Source: VAZQ01 sp963721005
GTDB taxonomy: Bacteria > Pseudomonadota > Alphaproteobacteria > Rhizobiales > Xanthobacteraceae
NCBI GenBank assembly: GCA_963721005.1
Contig: CAVRHR010000004.1
Span: 930,001 to 994,000, forward strand
DNA length: 64,000 nucleotides
Reading direction: 5' to 3'
In this document: in pieces, positions 16,177 to 29,322 of the stretch
Position numbering within the stretch: position 1 is the first letter of the stretch
Layout: every line of letters starts with the position of its first letter
Position numbers and translations under genes: made by a program
The notes under the pieces: generated by a model
Database searches by the model: none
What the model was told of the DNA's origin: nothing
Seen by the model: the letters and a program-made list of their open reading frames with translations, nothing else

Positions 16177-17148
16177 ATGCAATACGTCCGTTTATTGTTG
16201 TTGGTCGGCATCGCGGCGGCGGCCGCCTCGTCGAGCGCGTGGGCCCAATCCTATCCGACCCGTCCGGTGCGGGTGATCGTGTCGGCGGCGGCCGGCGGGC
16301 CGAGCGACGTGATCGGGCGGATCATGGCGCAGAAGCTGAGCGAGCGGCTCGGCCAGCAATTCTATGTCGAGAACATTCCGAGCGGCGCCGGCAACCTGGC
16401 GGTTGGCATGGTGGCGAAGGCGGCGCCGGACGGCTACACGCTCCTGAGCCCCACCAGCGCGGTGGTGGTCAACCCGAGCCTCTATGCCAGCTTGCCCTAC
16501 GATACGCTGCGCGACTTCGCGCCGGTCACTCTGGCGGCGGCCTCGCCGCATGTGCTGACGGTCAATCCCGAGGTGCCGGCCCGCACCGTGGCGGAGCTCA
16601 TCGCTTTGGTGAAGGCCAATCCCGGCAAGTTCAGCTATGCGTCGCCCGGCACCGGCACCACCGGCCAGCTCGCCGGCGAGCTGTTCCGGCTCTCGCTCGG
16701 GCTCGATCTCATCCATGTGCCGTTCAACGGCGCGGCGCCGGCCGTGCTCTCCACCATCGGGGGCCACACCCCGATCATGTTCTCGGCGCTGCCCTCGGCG
16801 GCCGCCAACATCAAGGACGGCAAGCTGCGTGCGCTCGCGGTGACCAGCGCCAAGCGGTATCCGGAATTTCCCGACGTGCCGACGCTGGCCGAAGCCGGTG
16901 TGCCCGATCAGGTGACCGAGTTCATCGCCTGCATCCTGGCGCCGGCCGGAACCCCCAAGCCGGTCGTCGACACGCTCTACCGGGAGATCGCCCGCATGAT
17001 CGTGCTGCCGGACGTGAAGGAGCGGCTGGCCGCCATCGGCTTCACGCCGGTCGCCGATACGCCGGAGGAATTCGGGGTCAGGATCAAGGCCGAGGTCGCG
17101 CTCTGGGCCAAAATCATTCGCGACGCGAACATTCCGAAAATCGAGTGA
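16177..17148 (+). CDS. TTT-family (Bug) solute-binding protein
   Basis: This is a periplasmic receptor of the tripartite tricarboxylate transporter family. It has 323 residues: a signal peptide to about residue 24 (SSSAWAQ), then YPTRPVRVIVSAAAGGPSDVIGR, the usual ligand-site opening, followed by VENIPSGAGNLAVG and a KFSYASPGTGTTGQLAGE segment. The start is set by GGGAGAGG before ATG 16177. No TctA or TctB membrane genes are in the window, so it is an orphan receptor, as is typical of Bug expansions. The next gene, a tartrate-dehydratase-like enzyme, starts 18 bases downstream, which suggests the ligand may be a hydroxy-dicarboxylate. Confidence 0.9.
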   Translation: MQYVRLLLLVGIAAAAASSSAWAQSYPTRPVRVIVSAAAGGPSDVIGRIMAQKLSERLGQQFYVENIPSGAGNLAVGMVAKAAPDGYTLLSPTSAVVVNPSLYASLPYDTLRDFAPVTLAAASPHVLTVNPEVPARTVAELIALVKANPGKFSYASPGTGTTGQLAGELFRLSLGLDLIHVPFNGAAPAVLSTIGGHTPIMFSALPSAAANIKDGKLRALAVTSAKRYPEFPDVPTLAEAGVPDQVTEFIACILAPAGTPKPVVDTLYREIARMIVLPDVKERLAAIGFTPVADTPEEFGVRIKAEVALWAKIIRDANIPKIE

Positions 17149-17166
17149 TTGGTCGAGCACGGCTCC

Positions 17167-18333
17167 ATGCGTATCCTCGATATCCGGGAGACGGCGATCC
17201 CGCTGCGCTCGTCGCTGGCGAATTCGGGCTTTGATTTTTCCGAGATGACCACCTCGGTGGTGGCAGTGATCACCGATGTGGTGCGCGAGGGCCGGCGGGT
17301 CGTAGGCTTCGCGTTCAACTCCACCGGCCGTTATGCCTGCGGGGCGCAGATGCGCTCGCGTTTCATCCCGCGCATCTTGGCCGCCGATCCCGCCACCTTG
17401 CTCGACGCCGGCGGGGAAAATTTCGATGCCGCCAAGGTGCTGGCCTGCATGCTGCAGCGGGAGAAATCCGGCGGCCACAGCGAGCGCTCGATCGCGATAG
17501 GCACCATCGAGGTGGCGCTGTGGGACGCCATCGCCAAGATCGAGGAGAAGCCGCTGCATCGCGTGCTGGCCGAACGCTACAACGGCGGCCGGATCGCGCG
17601 CGAGGTGTTCTGCTATGTGGGCGGCGGCTGGTATCAGCCGGGCGCCACCATCGCGGATCTGCAGGACGAGATGCGCCGCCATCTCGATGCCGGCTACGCC
17701 TTGGTGAAAATGAAGGTGGGCGGCCTGCCGCTCGCCGACGACCTGCGCCGGCTGGAGGCGGTGCTGAAGGTCGTCGGCAACGGCGGCGCGCTCGCGGTCG
17801 ATGCCAATTGCAAGTTCGAGCGGCAGGCCGCGCTCGCCTATGCGCAGGCGCTCGCGCCTTTTGGGTTGCGTTGGTTCGAGGAGCCGTGCGACCCGCTCGA
17901 CTTCGCGCTGTTGGCCGAGATCGCCGGCCGTTACGCGCCGCCGCTGGCGAGCGGCGAGAACCTGTTCTCCACCCGGGACGTCGAGAACCTGGCACGGTTC
18001 GGCGGCCTGCGCCCCGATCGCGACATCATCCAGGTCGATCCGCCGCAGTCCTACGGCATCGTGCATTACGCCGCCACGGTCGCGATGCTGGAGGCGCACG
18101 GCTGGAAGCGAAGCTCGCTGTTCCCGCACGGCGGCAACCAGATGTCGTTGCATATCGCGGGCGGCTTCGGGCTCGGCGGCGCCGAATCCTATCCGGGCGT
18201 GTTCGGTGCCTTCGGGGGCTTCGCGGACGATGCCAACCCGGCCAATGGCACCATCACGCTGCCGGACCGTCCGGGCATCGGCTTCGAGGCGCAATCGGCA
18301 CTCTACGCCATCATGCGGGAGCTGGCAGGCTGA
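17167..18333 (+). CDS. Enolase-superfamily acid-sugar dehydratase, D-tartrate dehydratase-like
   Basis: The 388-residue protein belongs to the mandelate-racemase branch of the enolase superfamily. It closely resembles the Bradyrhizobium D-tartrate dehydratase TarD, which converts D-tartrate to oxaloacetate. The expected residues line up one position short of TarD numbering: K183 in VKMKVGG (base), metal ligands D212 (VDAN), E238 (WFEEP) and E264 (SGEN), and H321 (PHGGNQMS). Start at ATG 17167 matches the family opening MRIxDIRE; a TTG at 17149 is an alternative. It follows the TTT receptor gene at 18 bases, so uptake and dehydration are probably co-expressed. Substrate identity (D-tartrate or a relative) is inference. 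Confidence 0.88.
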   Translation: MRILDIRETAIPLRSSLANSGFDFSEMTTSVVAVITDVVREGRRVVGFAFNSTGRYACGAQMRSRFIPRILAADPATLLDAGGENFDAAKVLACMLQREKSGGHSERSIAIGTIEVALWDAIAKIEEKPLHRVLAERYNGGRIAREVFCYVGGGWYQPGATIADLQDEMRRHLDAGYALVKMKVGGLPLADDLRRLEAVLKVVGNGGALAVDANCKFERQAALAYAQALAPFGLRWFEEPCDPLDFALLAEIAGRYAPPLASGENLFSTRDVENLARFGGLRPDRDIIQVDPPQSYGIVHYAATVAMLEAHGWKRSSLFPHGGNQMSLHIAGGFGLGGAESYPGVFGAFGGFADDANPANGTITLPDRPGIGFEAQSALYAIMRELAG

Positions 18334-18401
18334 GGCGCCGGGCGCGCGGCGGAAAAATCGTGTAAGCTTTGGGGCAATGGCCAAACAAAAGGGAGGTTGC
18401 C

Positions 18402-19172
18402 ATGGGGATTGAGACCAGGATGCGGGCGACGATCGCGGTTGCCGCGTTGGCAGGCGCGTTGGGTTTCGCCGGAGCGGCGGGCGCTGCGGAGATCACCGTC
18501 CTGACCAGCCAAGGCTGCCTGTCGGGCGTGCGTGACCTCGCGGCCGGTTTCGAGCAGGCGACCGGCAACAAGGTCAATGTCAGCTTCGAGGCCGGGAACG
18601 CGCTGAACGAGAAGATCGATGCCAATGCGCCGGCCGATCTGGTCGCCAATTCCGTCGAAGCTTTCGATGAGCTCCAGAAGCGCGGCAAGGTCGTATCCGG
18701 CACCGTCGTCGAGTTCGCGCGTGCCGGCAACGGCGTCGCGGTGAAGGCCGGGTCGGTCAAGCGCGACATCAGCACGCCCGAAGCCTTCAAGGTGGCGATG
18801 CTCAACTCGGCGACCATCGGGCATTCCAATGCCGGTACCGGCCCGTTCAATACCAAGATGTTCCAGAAGCTCGGCATCTACGATCTGGTGAAGGGCAAGG
18901 TGAAGATCATCACCGGCCGCACGGTGGCGGTCGCGGTCGCGGCCGGCGATGTGGAGATCGGAATGCAGCAGACCAACGTGATCCAGCCGGTGGCGGGGAC
19001 CATCTATCTGGGGCCGTTGCCGAAAGAGCTGATGGAATACGGTCGCTTCGGCGCCGGCCTGCTGACGGTGTCGAAGGAGCAGGAGGTGGCGAAAGCCTTC
19101 ATCAAGTTCATGGCCGCGCCCGAAAACGCCGCCCTGGTACGCAAGAGCGCCATGGAGACCCCGCAAAGCTGA
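18402..19172 (+). CDS. Periplasmic binding protein, molybdate-binding-like
   Basis: The protein has 256 residues, with a signal peptide ending at AGAAEI (about residue 28) and a type 2 periplasmic-binding fold. ITVLTSQGCLSGVRDLAAGFEQATG and the ANAPADLVANS region resemble ModA-like proteins, and SNAGTGPFNTKMFQKLG is typical of this branch, in which many members bind other anions or unknown ligands. GGGAGG precedes the ATG by 7 bases. No ModB or ModC gene follows, so it is an orphan. It is 68 bases after the dehydratase stop and could share its transcript. Confidence 0.82.
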   Translation: MGIETRMRATIAVAALAGALGFAGAAGAAEITVLTSQGCLSGVRDLAAGFEQATGNKVNVSFEAGNALNEKIDANAPADLVANSVEAFDELQKRGKVVSGTVVEFARAGNGVAVKAGSVKRDISTPEAFKVAMLNSATIGHSNAGTGPFNTKMFQKLGIYDLVKGKVKIITGRTVAVAVAAGDVEIGMQQTNVIQPVAGTIYLGPLPKELMEYGRFGAGLLTVSKEQEVAKAFIKFMAAPENAALVRKSAMETPQS

Positions 19173-19181
19173 CGGGTTTGT

Positions 19182-19319
19182 TTTCCCTCCCCCTGAAAGG
19201 GGGAGGGTGGCGCCAAAGGCGCCGGGTGGGGGTCCCGCGTTTCCGCGCACTCGGTGCTTGTTGACGGGACCCCCACCCGACCCGCTGCGCGGGTCGACCT
19301 CCCCCTTGCAGGGGGAGGT
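19182..19319. repeat. Nested palindromic repeats between convergent genes
   Basis: TTCCCTCCCCCTGAAAGGGG opens an array that includes GGCGCC pairs, a GGGACCCCCACCC stretch and a CTCCCCCTTGCAGGGGGAG hairpin at the far end. It separates the ModA-like gene from the convergent ABC exporter and may terminate both. The CCCTCCCCC arms are shared with the repeats inside uvrB and at 42771. Confidence 0.7.
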
Positions 19320-19338
19320 TTTCGGTAAGCGCGGTGGC

Positions 19339-21219
<1,881 letters not shown>

Positions 21220-21348
21220 GACGGGCCTGCAAAGCATAAAGCGATCGTGCCGCGCAACGGCGATTGGACGCCGCGCGGCACGACCCTATCAGGATAAACG
21301 GGACGCGGGTGTGTAAGGGGGATTCGTGACAGGACTGTGGCGTTGGTT

Positions 21349-21411
21349 GTAGGGGCGACCCTTGTGGCCGCCCGGACCCAATTGCTCGTGGGCGCCCGCA
21401 AGGGGGCGCCC

Positions 21412-21415
<4 letters not shown>
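21349..21415. repeat. Palindromic intergenic repeat
   Basis: GTAGGGGCGACCCTTGTGGC is mirrored by GGGGGCGCCCCTAC at the other end. It lies between the two tandem ABC exporter genes, ending 3 bases inside the stop region of the upstream one. Confidence 0.65.
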
Positions 21416-23259
<1,844 letters not shown>

Positions 23260-23460
23260 GGTGAGGCAAACGTTCCGGCGCCTTGAGCGCATGGGTTAGC
23301 CTTGTCCGCAAAGCGGTGCAAGGCGGTGCGCCGGCAACGCGGATTGTTGGGGCTAAGGAGAAATCCGGGCGACCTGCATCGCAAGCCAAGGGTCGGATCG
23401 AGCTCGCACGCAACAATTCCTGCGGCGGCGAGAACGATCGGCGCTGCCTGTGAGACGGCT

Positions 23461-23742
23461 TCAGCGCCGCCCGCGGGCGCTCCTGGCGAGAACGAGGCCG
23501 GTCATGCCGATCAGCCACAGCGCGACCAACCCGCCGGCCGCGAGGCCCGCGGTATCCGGGCTGGTGACATCGCCCGCGACATCGGCGCGAGCGAGCCCGA
23601 TCGACACCGCGGTGGCGACGATCAGGGTCGACAAAGCGAGCGTCACGGTGGCGATCAGCTGGACCAGAGCGACCGGCTTGAGCTGCGGCTCCGCCGCGTC
23701 GAGGGCCTGATCCGTGGCGTGGGCATCGGGCTGCTTGCGCAT
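23461..23742 (-). CDS. Small two-helix membrane protein
   Basis: This 93-residue protein has two hydrophobic segments, LIATVTLALSTLIVATAVSIG and GLAAGGLVALWLIGMTGLVL, joined by a short acidic loop, and ends in a basic tail (RSARGRR). GGAGAT sits 8 bases before the ATG at 23742, which supports this start over a longer upstream frame. It is an inner-membrane protein of unknown role, alone between the ABC exporters and the GST gene. Confidence 0.6.
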   Translation of the reverse strand: MRKQPDAHATDQALDAAEPQLKPVALVQLIATVTLALSTLIVATAVSIGLARADVAGDVTSPDTAGLAAGGLVALWLIGMTGLVLARSARGRR

Positions 23743-23967
23743 GATCAATCTCCGCGAATCGGTATCGGCAGGCCTCGCCGGAAGCGGTCGAGAGAGCCGT
23801 ATTGCTGGTGTTGCTGGTATGAGGTTGCCTGCGATAGCGGGCGGGGGTTCGGCCGGACTAAGGCGGCACCGGTGACGAATGAGGGCCATTTCGTGATTAT
23901 GGTTAGCGAAGCGTTAACGCTGCAACGATTTGCCGCGCACTGTGGCGCGCCGGGCACAGCCGCAACG

Positions 23968-24597
23968 TCATTCCGCCGCCACGTCGGCCGGCTGCTGCTC
24001 CATACGTACATATCCGGGCTGCGCCGCCATGCGGTCGAGCCAATCGCCGACCGCCGGAAAGGCGGTGAGATCGAAATCGCATTCATGCGACAAGTGCGTA
24101 TAGGCGTAGAGCGCGATGTCGGCCACGGTGTAGCGATCGGCGGCGAAGAAGCGGTGCTGCTTCAGGTGATTTTCCATGATCCGGAGCGCCCGGTAGCCCT
24201 GCTCCATCCAGTCCTCGAGGGCATGCTGCTGCAGCTCGCGGCCGCCCTTGACCAGAGCCAGCCAGAAATAGGCCGCCCCAATATTGGGTTCGAGGCTGTG
24301 CTGCTCGAAGAACATCCATTGCAGCGCCTCCGCCCGCGAAATTCGGTCATCGGCTGCCAGCGCCGAGCCGCCCGCGACGTACCAGAGGATAGCGTTCGAT
24401 TCGGCGATATGGCGTCCCGGCGCGACCTCCAGCAGCGGCACTTGGCCGCTCGGATTCTTGGCCAGAAACTCCGGGGTCCGGCTTTCGCCGCGCAAGATGT
24501 CAACCTCGACCAAGCGATAAGGAATGCCGAGCTGAGCCAGCGCCAGCCGCACCTTGTAGCTGTTGCCCGATCGCTGCATCGAATAGAGCGTATACAT
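23968..24597 (-). CDS. Glutathione S-transferase family protein
   Basis: The protein has 209 residues. The N-terminal thioredoxin-like domain opens MYTLYSMQRSGNSYKVRLAL and contains the cis-Pro loop GQVPLLEV and the glutathione gamma-glutamyl contact AESNAILWY. A helical C-terminal domain has YTVADIALYAYTH, the GST N-capping motif. The candidate catalytic Ser is in the RSGNS turn, as in beta/eta-like bacterial GSTs. A cytoplasmic detoxification or conjugation role is likely, with unknown substrate. The gene is isolated, divergent from the aminotransferase gene. Confidence 0.88.
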   Translation of the reverse strand: MYTLYSMQRSGNSYKVRLALAQLGIPYRLVEVDILRGESRTPEFLAKNPSGQVPLLEVAPGRHIAESNAILWYVAGGSALAADDRISRAEALQWMFFEQHSLEPNIGAAYFWLALVKGGRELQQHALEDWMEQGYRALRIMENHLKQHRFFAADRYTVADIALYAYTHLSHECDFDLTAFPAVGDWLDRMAAQPGYVRMEQQPADVAAE

Positions 24598-24988
24598 TGC
24601 GTCCCCGTCGGCCCTTGGGCCCTTCCTGGGCTGCCGCCCGGATCATGCTGTAAGCGTCGACCGCCGCCGTCCTGTGACACGACCGCGGCAATGTGGTGAC
24701 GCCCCACGCACGATTGAGTCGCAACATAGGCGAGGTGCTGCCACCCCGCGATCACAACATCGACAGATAAGGAAATTGCCGGTGGGGCCGGCGCCTTGGC
24801 AGATTCTTGCCGCCCCGGCGCCGCTCGCAGCAGGGCGCCGTCGCGGGCCGCCCGGGTGGAGCGCCCCCGGGCATGCGCCGCGGCCGGTTTTTTCCGGATA
24901 GTCGCGTTTTTGGACGGAAAGCTGATTCCACTTTTGCTGAAAATGCATTAGGACCCACGGGCACGAATTGCCCCGATCGGAGATACCC
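24598..24988. other. Divergent intergenic region, GST / aminotransferase
   Basis: The 391 bases contain a palindromic repeat at 24901-24946 but no convincing gene. The aminotransferase ribosome-binding site GGAGA is at 24979-24983. Promoters for both neighbours should lie here, but I cannot point to clear -35/-10 boxes. Confidence 0.45.
24901..24946. repeat. Imperfect palindrome, GCGTTTTTGGACGGAAA type
   Basis: GTCGCGTTTTTGGACGGAAA continues to CACTTTTGCTGAAAATGC. A second copy lies at 47574-47620. The outer arms GCRTTTT and AAAATGC pair. This is a familiar intergenic palindrome type in Hyphomicrobiales and lies 40 bases before the aminotransferase start. Confidence 0.65.
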
Positions 24989-26191
24989 ATGGCCTTCCTC
25001 GCGGACTCGCTCAAGCGCATCAAGCCGTCTGCCACCATCGCGGTGACCGACAAGGCCCGGGCGCTCAAGGCGGCCGGCCGCAACGTCATCGGGCTGGGGG
25101 CGGGGGAGCCGGATTTCGACACGCCCGACAACATCAAGCGCGCCGCCATCAAGGCGATCGAGCGCGGCGAGAGCAAGTACACCAATATCGACGGCATCGC
25201 CGAGCTCAAGGCGGCGATCGCGCGCAAGTTCAAGCGCGAGAACGGGCTCGACTACAAGCCGTCCCAGATTACGGTCGGCGCCGGCGGCAAGCAGGTGCTG
25301 TACAATGCCCTGATGGTGACGCTCAATCCGGGCGACGAGGTGATCGTCCCGGCGCCCTATTGGGTGAGCTATTACGACATCGTGATGCTCGGCGGCGCCA
25401 CGCCGGTGATCGTCGAGACCAGGCCCGAGCACGGCTTCAAGATGAAGCCGGAGGCGCTGGAGAAGGCGATCACCCGCAACACCAAGTGGCTGATCTTCAA
25501 CTCGCCCTCGAACCCGACCGGGGCGGCCTACAGCCGTGCGGAGGTCAAGGCCATCACCGACGTGCTGGTCAAGCACCCGCACGTCTGGCTCCTGACCGAC
25601 GACATGTACGAGCACCTAGTCTACGACGATTTCAAGTTCTTCTCGCCCGCGCAGGTCGAGCCGGCGCTGTACGAGCGCACCCTCACCCTCAACGGCGTGT
25701 CCAAGGCCTATTGCATGACCGGCTGGCGCATCGGCTATGCGGGCGGGCCCGAGATGCTCATCAAGGCGATCGCCACCCTGCAGTCGCAGTCCACCACCAA
25801 CCCGAACGCCATCGCGCAATGGGCCTCGGTCGAGGCGCTGGACGGGCCGCAGGATTTCATCGCCGAGCACAACAAGGTGTTCAAGGAGCGCCGCGATCTC
25901 TGCGTCTCGATGCTCAACCAGGCGAGTGGGCTGCATTGCCTCAAGCCGGAGGGTGCCTTCTACGTCTATCCGACCTGCGACGGCGCCATCGGCAAGACCG
26001 CCGCGTCGGGCAAGCGGCTCGCCTCCGACGAGGACTTCGTGACCGAGCTGCTGGAGCAGGAAGGCGTGGCGGTGGTGCAGGGCACGGCGTTCGGGCTCGG
26101 TCCGGCGTTCCGGATCTCCTATGCGACCAAGACCGCGGACCTGGAGGAGGCCTGCCGCCGCATCCAGCGGTTCTGCGGCAGCCTGCGGTAA
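24989..26191 (+). CDS. Aspartate-type aminotransferase (class I, PLP)
   Basis: The 400-residue cytosolic PLP enzyme moves the amino group of aspartate or a similar donor to 2-oxoglutarate. Fold-type I features are clear: GLGAGEPDFDTP at the start, NSPSNPTGAAYS, DDMYEHLVYD, and the PLP lysine in LTLNGVSKAYCMTGWRIGYAGG, then the carboxylate-binding Arg in PAFRISYAT. Length and motifs fit the alphaproteobacterial AatA (subgroup I-gamma) enzymes, several of which also act as prephenate aminotransferases. Start at 24989 has GGAGA 5 bases upstream and matches the family opening MAFLADSL. The gene is monocistronic. Confidence 0.92.
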   Translation: MAFLADSLKRIKPSATIAVTDKARALKAAGRNVIGLGAGEPDFDTPDNIKRAAIKAIERGESKYTNIDGIAELKAAIARKFKRENGLDYKPSQITVGAGGKQVLYNALMVTLNPGDEVIVPAPYWVSYYDIVMLGGATPVIVETRPEHGFKMKPEALEKAITRNTKWLIFNSPSNPTGAAYSRAEVKAITDVLVKHPHVWLLTDDMYEHLVYDDFKFFSPAQVEPALYERTLTLNGVSKAYCMTGWRIGYAGGPEMLIKAIATLQSQSTTNPNAIAQWASVEALDGPQDFIAEHNKVFKERRDLCVSMLNQASGLHCLKPEGAFYVYPTCDGAIGKTAASGKRLASDEDFVTELLEQEGVAVVQGTAFGLGPAFRISYATKTADLEEACRRIQRFCGSLR

Positions 26192-26326
26192 AGGTGCCGT
26201 GCCGGGGCCGGAAGCCGGCGCGGTTTCTGTTTCCCGCAAATGCAAAACCGCTCTAGAATAAGTTGGGTCCCGGTCGGGACCCGTCGGGCGGCTATGGCCG
26301 AACGAACCGAAGCACGGGAGGGGTAA

Positions 26327-26818
26327 ATGCGTCGAGCTTTCACGGGGGCCTCGATCACCGGGGCCTTGATTCTGGCGCTGGCCGCGATGTCTTTGAGTGC
26401 GCAGACCGCGCAGGCGCAGCGGATTCGGACCGGCGTTCTCAATTGCGACGTGTCAGCCGGCATCGGCCTCATCATCGGCTCGCAACGTTCGGTGAACTGC
26501 CTGTTCACGCCCGACCTGGGAGGTCCGCAAGAGGGCTATTTCGGCACCATCTCGAAACTGGGCCTGGACATCGGGATCACCGGCGGCGGCGTGATGGTCT
26601 GGGGCGTGTATGCGGACACCTCCCGGGGCTACGGATTCCTGGCCGGCGACTATGCGGGTGCCAGCGGCGAGGTGACGATCGCGGCCGGCCTCGGCGCCAA
26701 TGTGCTGGTGGGCGGCTCGAACCGCACCGTCGCTTTGCAGCCGGTGTCGCTCACCGGCCAGGTCGGCCTCAATCTCGCGCTCGGGGTCGCCAATCTCAGC
26801 CTGCGGCCCGCGCGCTGA
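26327..26818 (+). CDS. Secreted DUF992 protein
   Basis: The protein has 163 residues, with a signal peptide to about residue 30 (ending AQAQ). The DUF992 domain shows RTGVLNCDVSAGIGLIIGSQR, the YFGTISKLGLDIG segment and the C-terminal GLNLALGVANLSLRP. The family is almost confined to alphaproteobacteria and its function is unknown; the beta-rich pattern suggests a small periplasmic or outer-membrane-associated barrel. GGGAGGGG precedes the ATG. Confidence 0.88.
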   Translation: MRRAFTGASITGALILALAAMSLSAQTAQAQRIRTGVLNCDVSAGIGLIIGSQRSVNCLFTPDLGGPQEGYFGTISKLGLDIGITGGGVMVWGVYADTSRGYGFLAGDYAGASGEVTIAAGLGANVLVGGSNRTVALQPVSLTGQVGLNLALGVANLSLRPAR

Positions 26819-27023
26819 GGCGCAGCGGAGTCCGGCGCGCTGAAGCGATCCCTCCTTGCTTTGTGGCGGCTGCCCGTTCGGCAGCCGCTTCGCGCGTGCG
26901 GTCCGAGTTCCGGCCGTGCCCCCGATCGGGCATCGCCGCCCCTTGCCAATCCCCCCTTCGGCCTGAAACGATGTCCTTGAAGGTCTCTGACAAGGCCGGG
27001 TCAGGTCGGTTTGGGAGGCAGTC

Positions 27024-29075
27024 ATGGCACAGAACGACACACGAGCCGCGGGTCCACGGTGCATTGCGCTGATGGGCCCGTTTCAGAGCGGCAAGACCAC
27101 GCTGCTCGAGGCGATCCTGGTGCGCAGCGGCGCGATCTCGCGCCTGGGCACGGTCGAGGCCGGCACCACGGTCGGCGATTCCAGCCAGGAATCGCGTCAT
27201 CACAGCATGAGCGTCGAGCTGTCGGTGGCGACCACCAATTTCATGGGCGACAGCTACACTTTCATCGATTGCCCCGGGTCGGTCGAGTTCATCCACGACA
27301 TGCGTGCCGTGCTCCCCTTCATCGATGCGGCCGTGGTGGTGTGCGAGGCCGACGAGAAGAAGGTGCCGCAGCTGCAGCTGATCCTGCGCGAGCTGGAAGA
27401 TCTGAAGATCCCGCATTTTCTGTTCCTCAACAAGATCGACAAGGCCGACAAGCGCATCCGCGACACGGTGAGCTTCCTGCAGCCGGCCTCGCGGGTACCG
27501 CTGCTGCTGCGCCAGATCCCGATCTGGTCCGGCGAGATCATCACCGGCTTCACCGATCTCGCGCTCGAGCGGGCCTTTGTCTACAGGGAGCACGCGCCCT
27601 CCGAGATCATCGAGCTCACCGGCGACGAGCTCAACCGCGAGAAGGATGCGCGCTTCAGCATGCTGGAGACGCTCGCCGATCACGACGACCAGCTGATGGA
27701 GCAATTGCTCGAGGACATCCCGCCACCGCGCGACAAGATTTTCGACGACCTCACCAAGGAGCTGCGCGACGGGTTGGTTTGCCCGGTCCTGATCGGCACC
27801 GCGACCCGCACCAACGGTGTGCTCCGCCTGCTCAAGGCGCTGCGTCACGAGGCCCCGACGGTCGAGCGGACCATCGCGCGGCTGAGCCTGGAGGCCGGCA
27901 GCGATCCGATCGCCGCCGTGATCAAGACCTTCCACACCGCCCACGGCGGCAAGATGTCGGTGGTGCGGGTGCTCAACGGCCAAGTCGGCGACGGCACCAC
28001 CTTCATCACCCCCGAGCGCGAGGCCGGGCGGGTCGCCGGCGTGTTCAAGCTCATGGGCCCGGGCAGCGAGAAACGCGGGCCCGCGCATCCCGGCGAGACC
28101 GTCGCGCTCGGCAAGCTCGAGCACGCCAATACCGGGGACACGCTGACCGCTGGCAAGCAGGCCTATCGGCAGCTCGCCCGCGTCACCGCCTTGCCGCCGG
28201 TGCTCGCCATCGCCGTCTCCGCCAAGGAACGCAAGGACGACGTCAAGCTCGGCCAAGCCCTCACCCGCCTGCTGGAGGAAGACCCCTCGCTCACGGTCGT
28301 TCACAATCCCGAGGCCCATGAGGTGGTCATGTGGGGTCAGGGCGAGATGCATCTGCGGGTGGCGACCGAGCGGCTGGCCGATCGTTTCGGCGTGCCGATC
28401 GTCACCCGCAAGCCGACGGTCGGCTATCGCGAGACCATCAAGAAGGGCATCGTGCAGCGCGGGCGGCACAAGAAGCAGTCCGGCGGCCACGGCCAGTTCG
28501 GCGACGTGGTGCTCGACATCAAGCCGCTGCCGCGCGGCGCCGGCTTCGTGTTCACCGAGGAGATCAAGGGCGGGGTGGTGCCGCGCAACTACATCCCGTC
28601 GGTGGAGGAGGGCGTCATCGATGCCCTCAAGCACGGACCGCTCGGGTTCCCGGTGGTCGACGTCGCCGTCAAGCTGATCGACGGCTCTTACCACACGGTC
28701 GATTCCTCCGACATGGCGTTCCGTATCGCCGGCCGCCTGGGCCTGGTCGAGGGGCTGCCGCAGTGCAATCCGGTACTGCTCGAGCCGATCCATCAGGTCG
28801 AGATCGTCTGCCCCTCGGAAGCTACCGCCAAGATGAACGCCCTGATGGCGGGCCGGCGCGGGCAGATCCTCGGTTTCGATACCCGCACCGGCTGGGACGG
28901 CTGGGACGTGGTGCGGGTGCAGATGCCGGAGGCGGAGGTCGGCGACCTGATCGTGGAGGTGCGCTCGGCCACCGCCGGGGTCGGCAGCTTCACCGCCAAG
29001 TTCGACCATATGGCGGAGCTCACCGGCCGCAATGCCGAGCAGATCGTGGCGGCCCGCAAGGCGGCGGCCGCCTGA
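27024..29075 (+). CDS. Elongation factor G-like protein (FusA2 type)
   Basis: This 683-residue translational-GTPase paralogue has G1 GPFQSGKTTL, G3 DCPG and G4 NKID, then EF-G domains II-V (GKMSVVRVLNG; GEMHLRVATERL; the domain IV loop and RNYIPSVEEGV; the C-terminal GRRGQILG). It is shorter than canonical EF-G, and its G1 and G3 sequences differ from FusA, as in the FusA2 / EF-G-like group often found outside the ribosomal-protein operon. Such paralogues may assist recycling or stress translation; the role here is unproven. GGAGG 7 bases before the ATG supports the start. Confidence 0.9.
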   Translation: MAQNDTRAAGPRCIALMGPFQSGKTTLLEAILVRSGAISRLGTVEAGTTVGDSSQESRHHSMSVELSVATTNFMGDSYTFIDCPGSVEFIHDMRAVLPFIDAAVVVCEADEKKVPQLQLILRELEDLKIPHFLFLNKIDKADKRIRDTVSFLQPASRVPLLLRQIPIWSGEIITGFTDLALERAFVYREHAPSEIIELTGDELNREKDARFSMLETLADHDDQLMEQLLEDIPPPRDKIFDDLTKELRDGLVCPVLIGTATRTNGVLRLLKALRHEAPTVERTIARLSLEAGSDPIAAVIKTFHTAHGGKMSVVRVLNGQVGDGTTFITPEREAGRVAGVFKLMGPGSEKRGPAHPGETVALGKLEHANTGDTLTAGKQAYRQLARVTALPPVLAIAVSAKERKDDVKLGQALTRLLEEDPSLTVVHNPEAHEVVMWGQGEMHLRVATERLADRFGVPIVTRKPTVGYRETIKKGIVQRGRHKKQSGGHGQFGDVVLDIKPLPRGAGFVFTEEIKGGVVPRNYIPSVEEGVIDALKHGPLGFPVVDVAVKLIDGSYHTVDSSDMAFRIAGRLGLVEGLPQCNPVLLEPIHQVEIVCPSEATAKMNALMAGRRGQILGFDTRTGWDGWDVVRVQMPEAEVGDLIVEVRSATAGVGSFTAKFDHMAELTGRNAEQIVAARKAAAA

Positions 29076-29322
29076 TCGGCGCGGCGGCCGGTGCGGCTCG
29101 GCATCCCGGCGGCCGACCCACGGCTTCCGTGCCGGGAGTCGATCCGGTATCCTGAGCTGCGGTTTGCCCTCGGCGAGTTGCCATCGACCGTTTGCGGCAG
29201 GCGCGGTGGCCGGATCCAAATCGGGCCGGACCGTCTCGTTCTTTTGCCGGTTGCCGCACCTGTGACTTGCGGGTGAACGGATCGCCGCGTAGTGCAGAGC
29301 AGCCCAGCTGGAGGATCGCCCA

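Noticed and set aside
16192..18384. 730-codon minus-strand open frame
   Set aside because: It lies opposite the TTT receptor and dehydratase genes, which have clear families and start signals; its own translation is Arg/His-rich and unrecognised.
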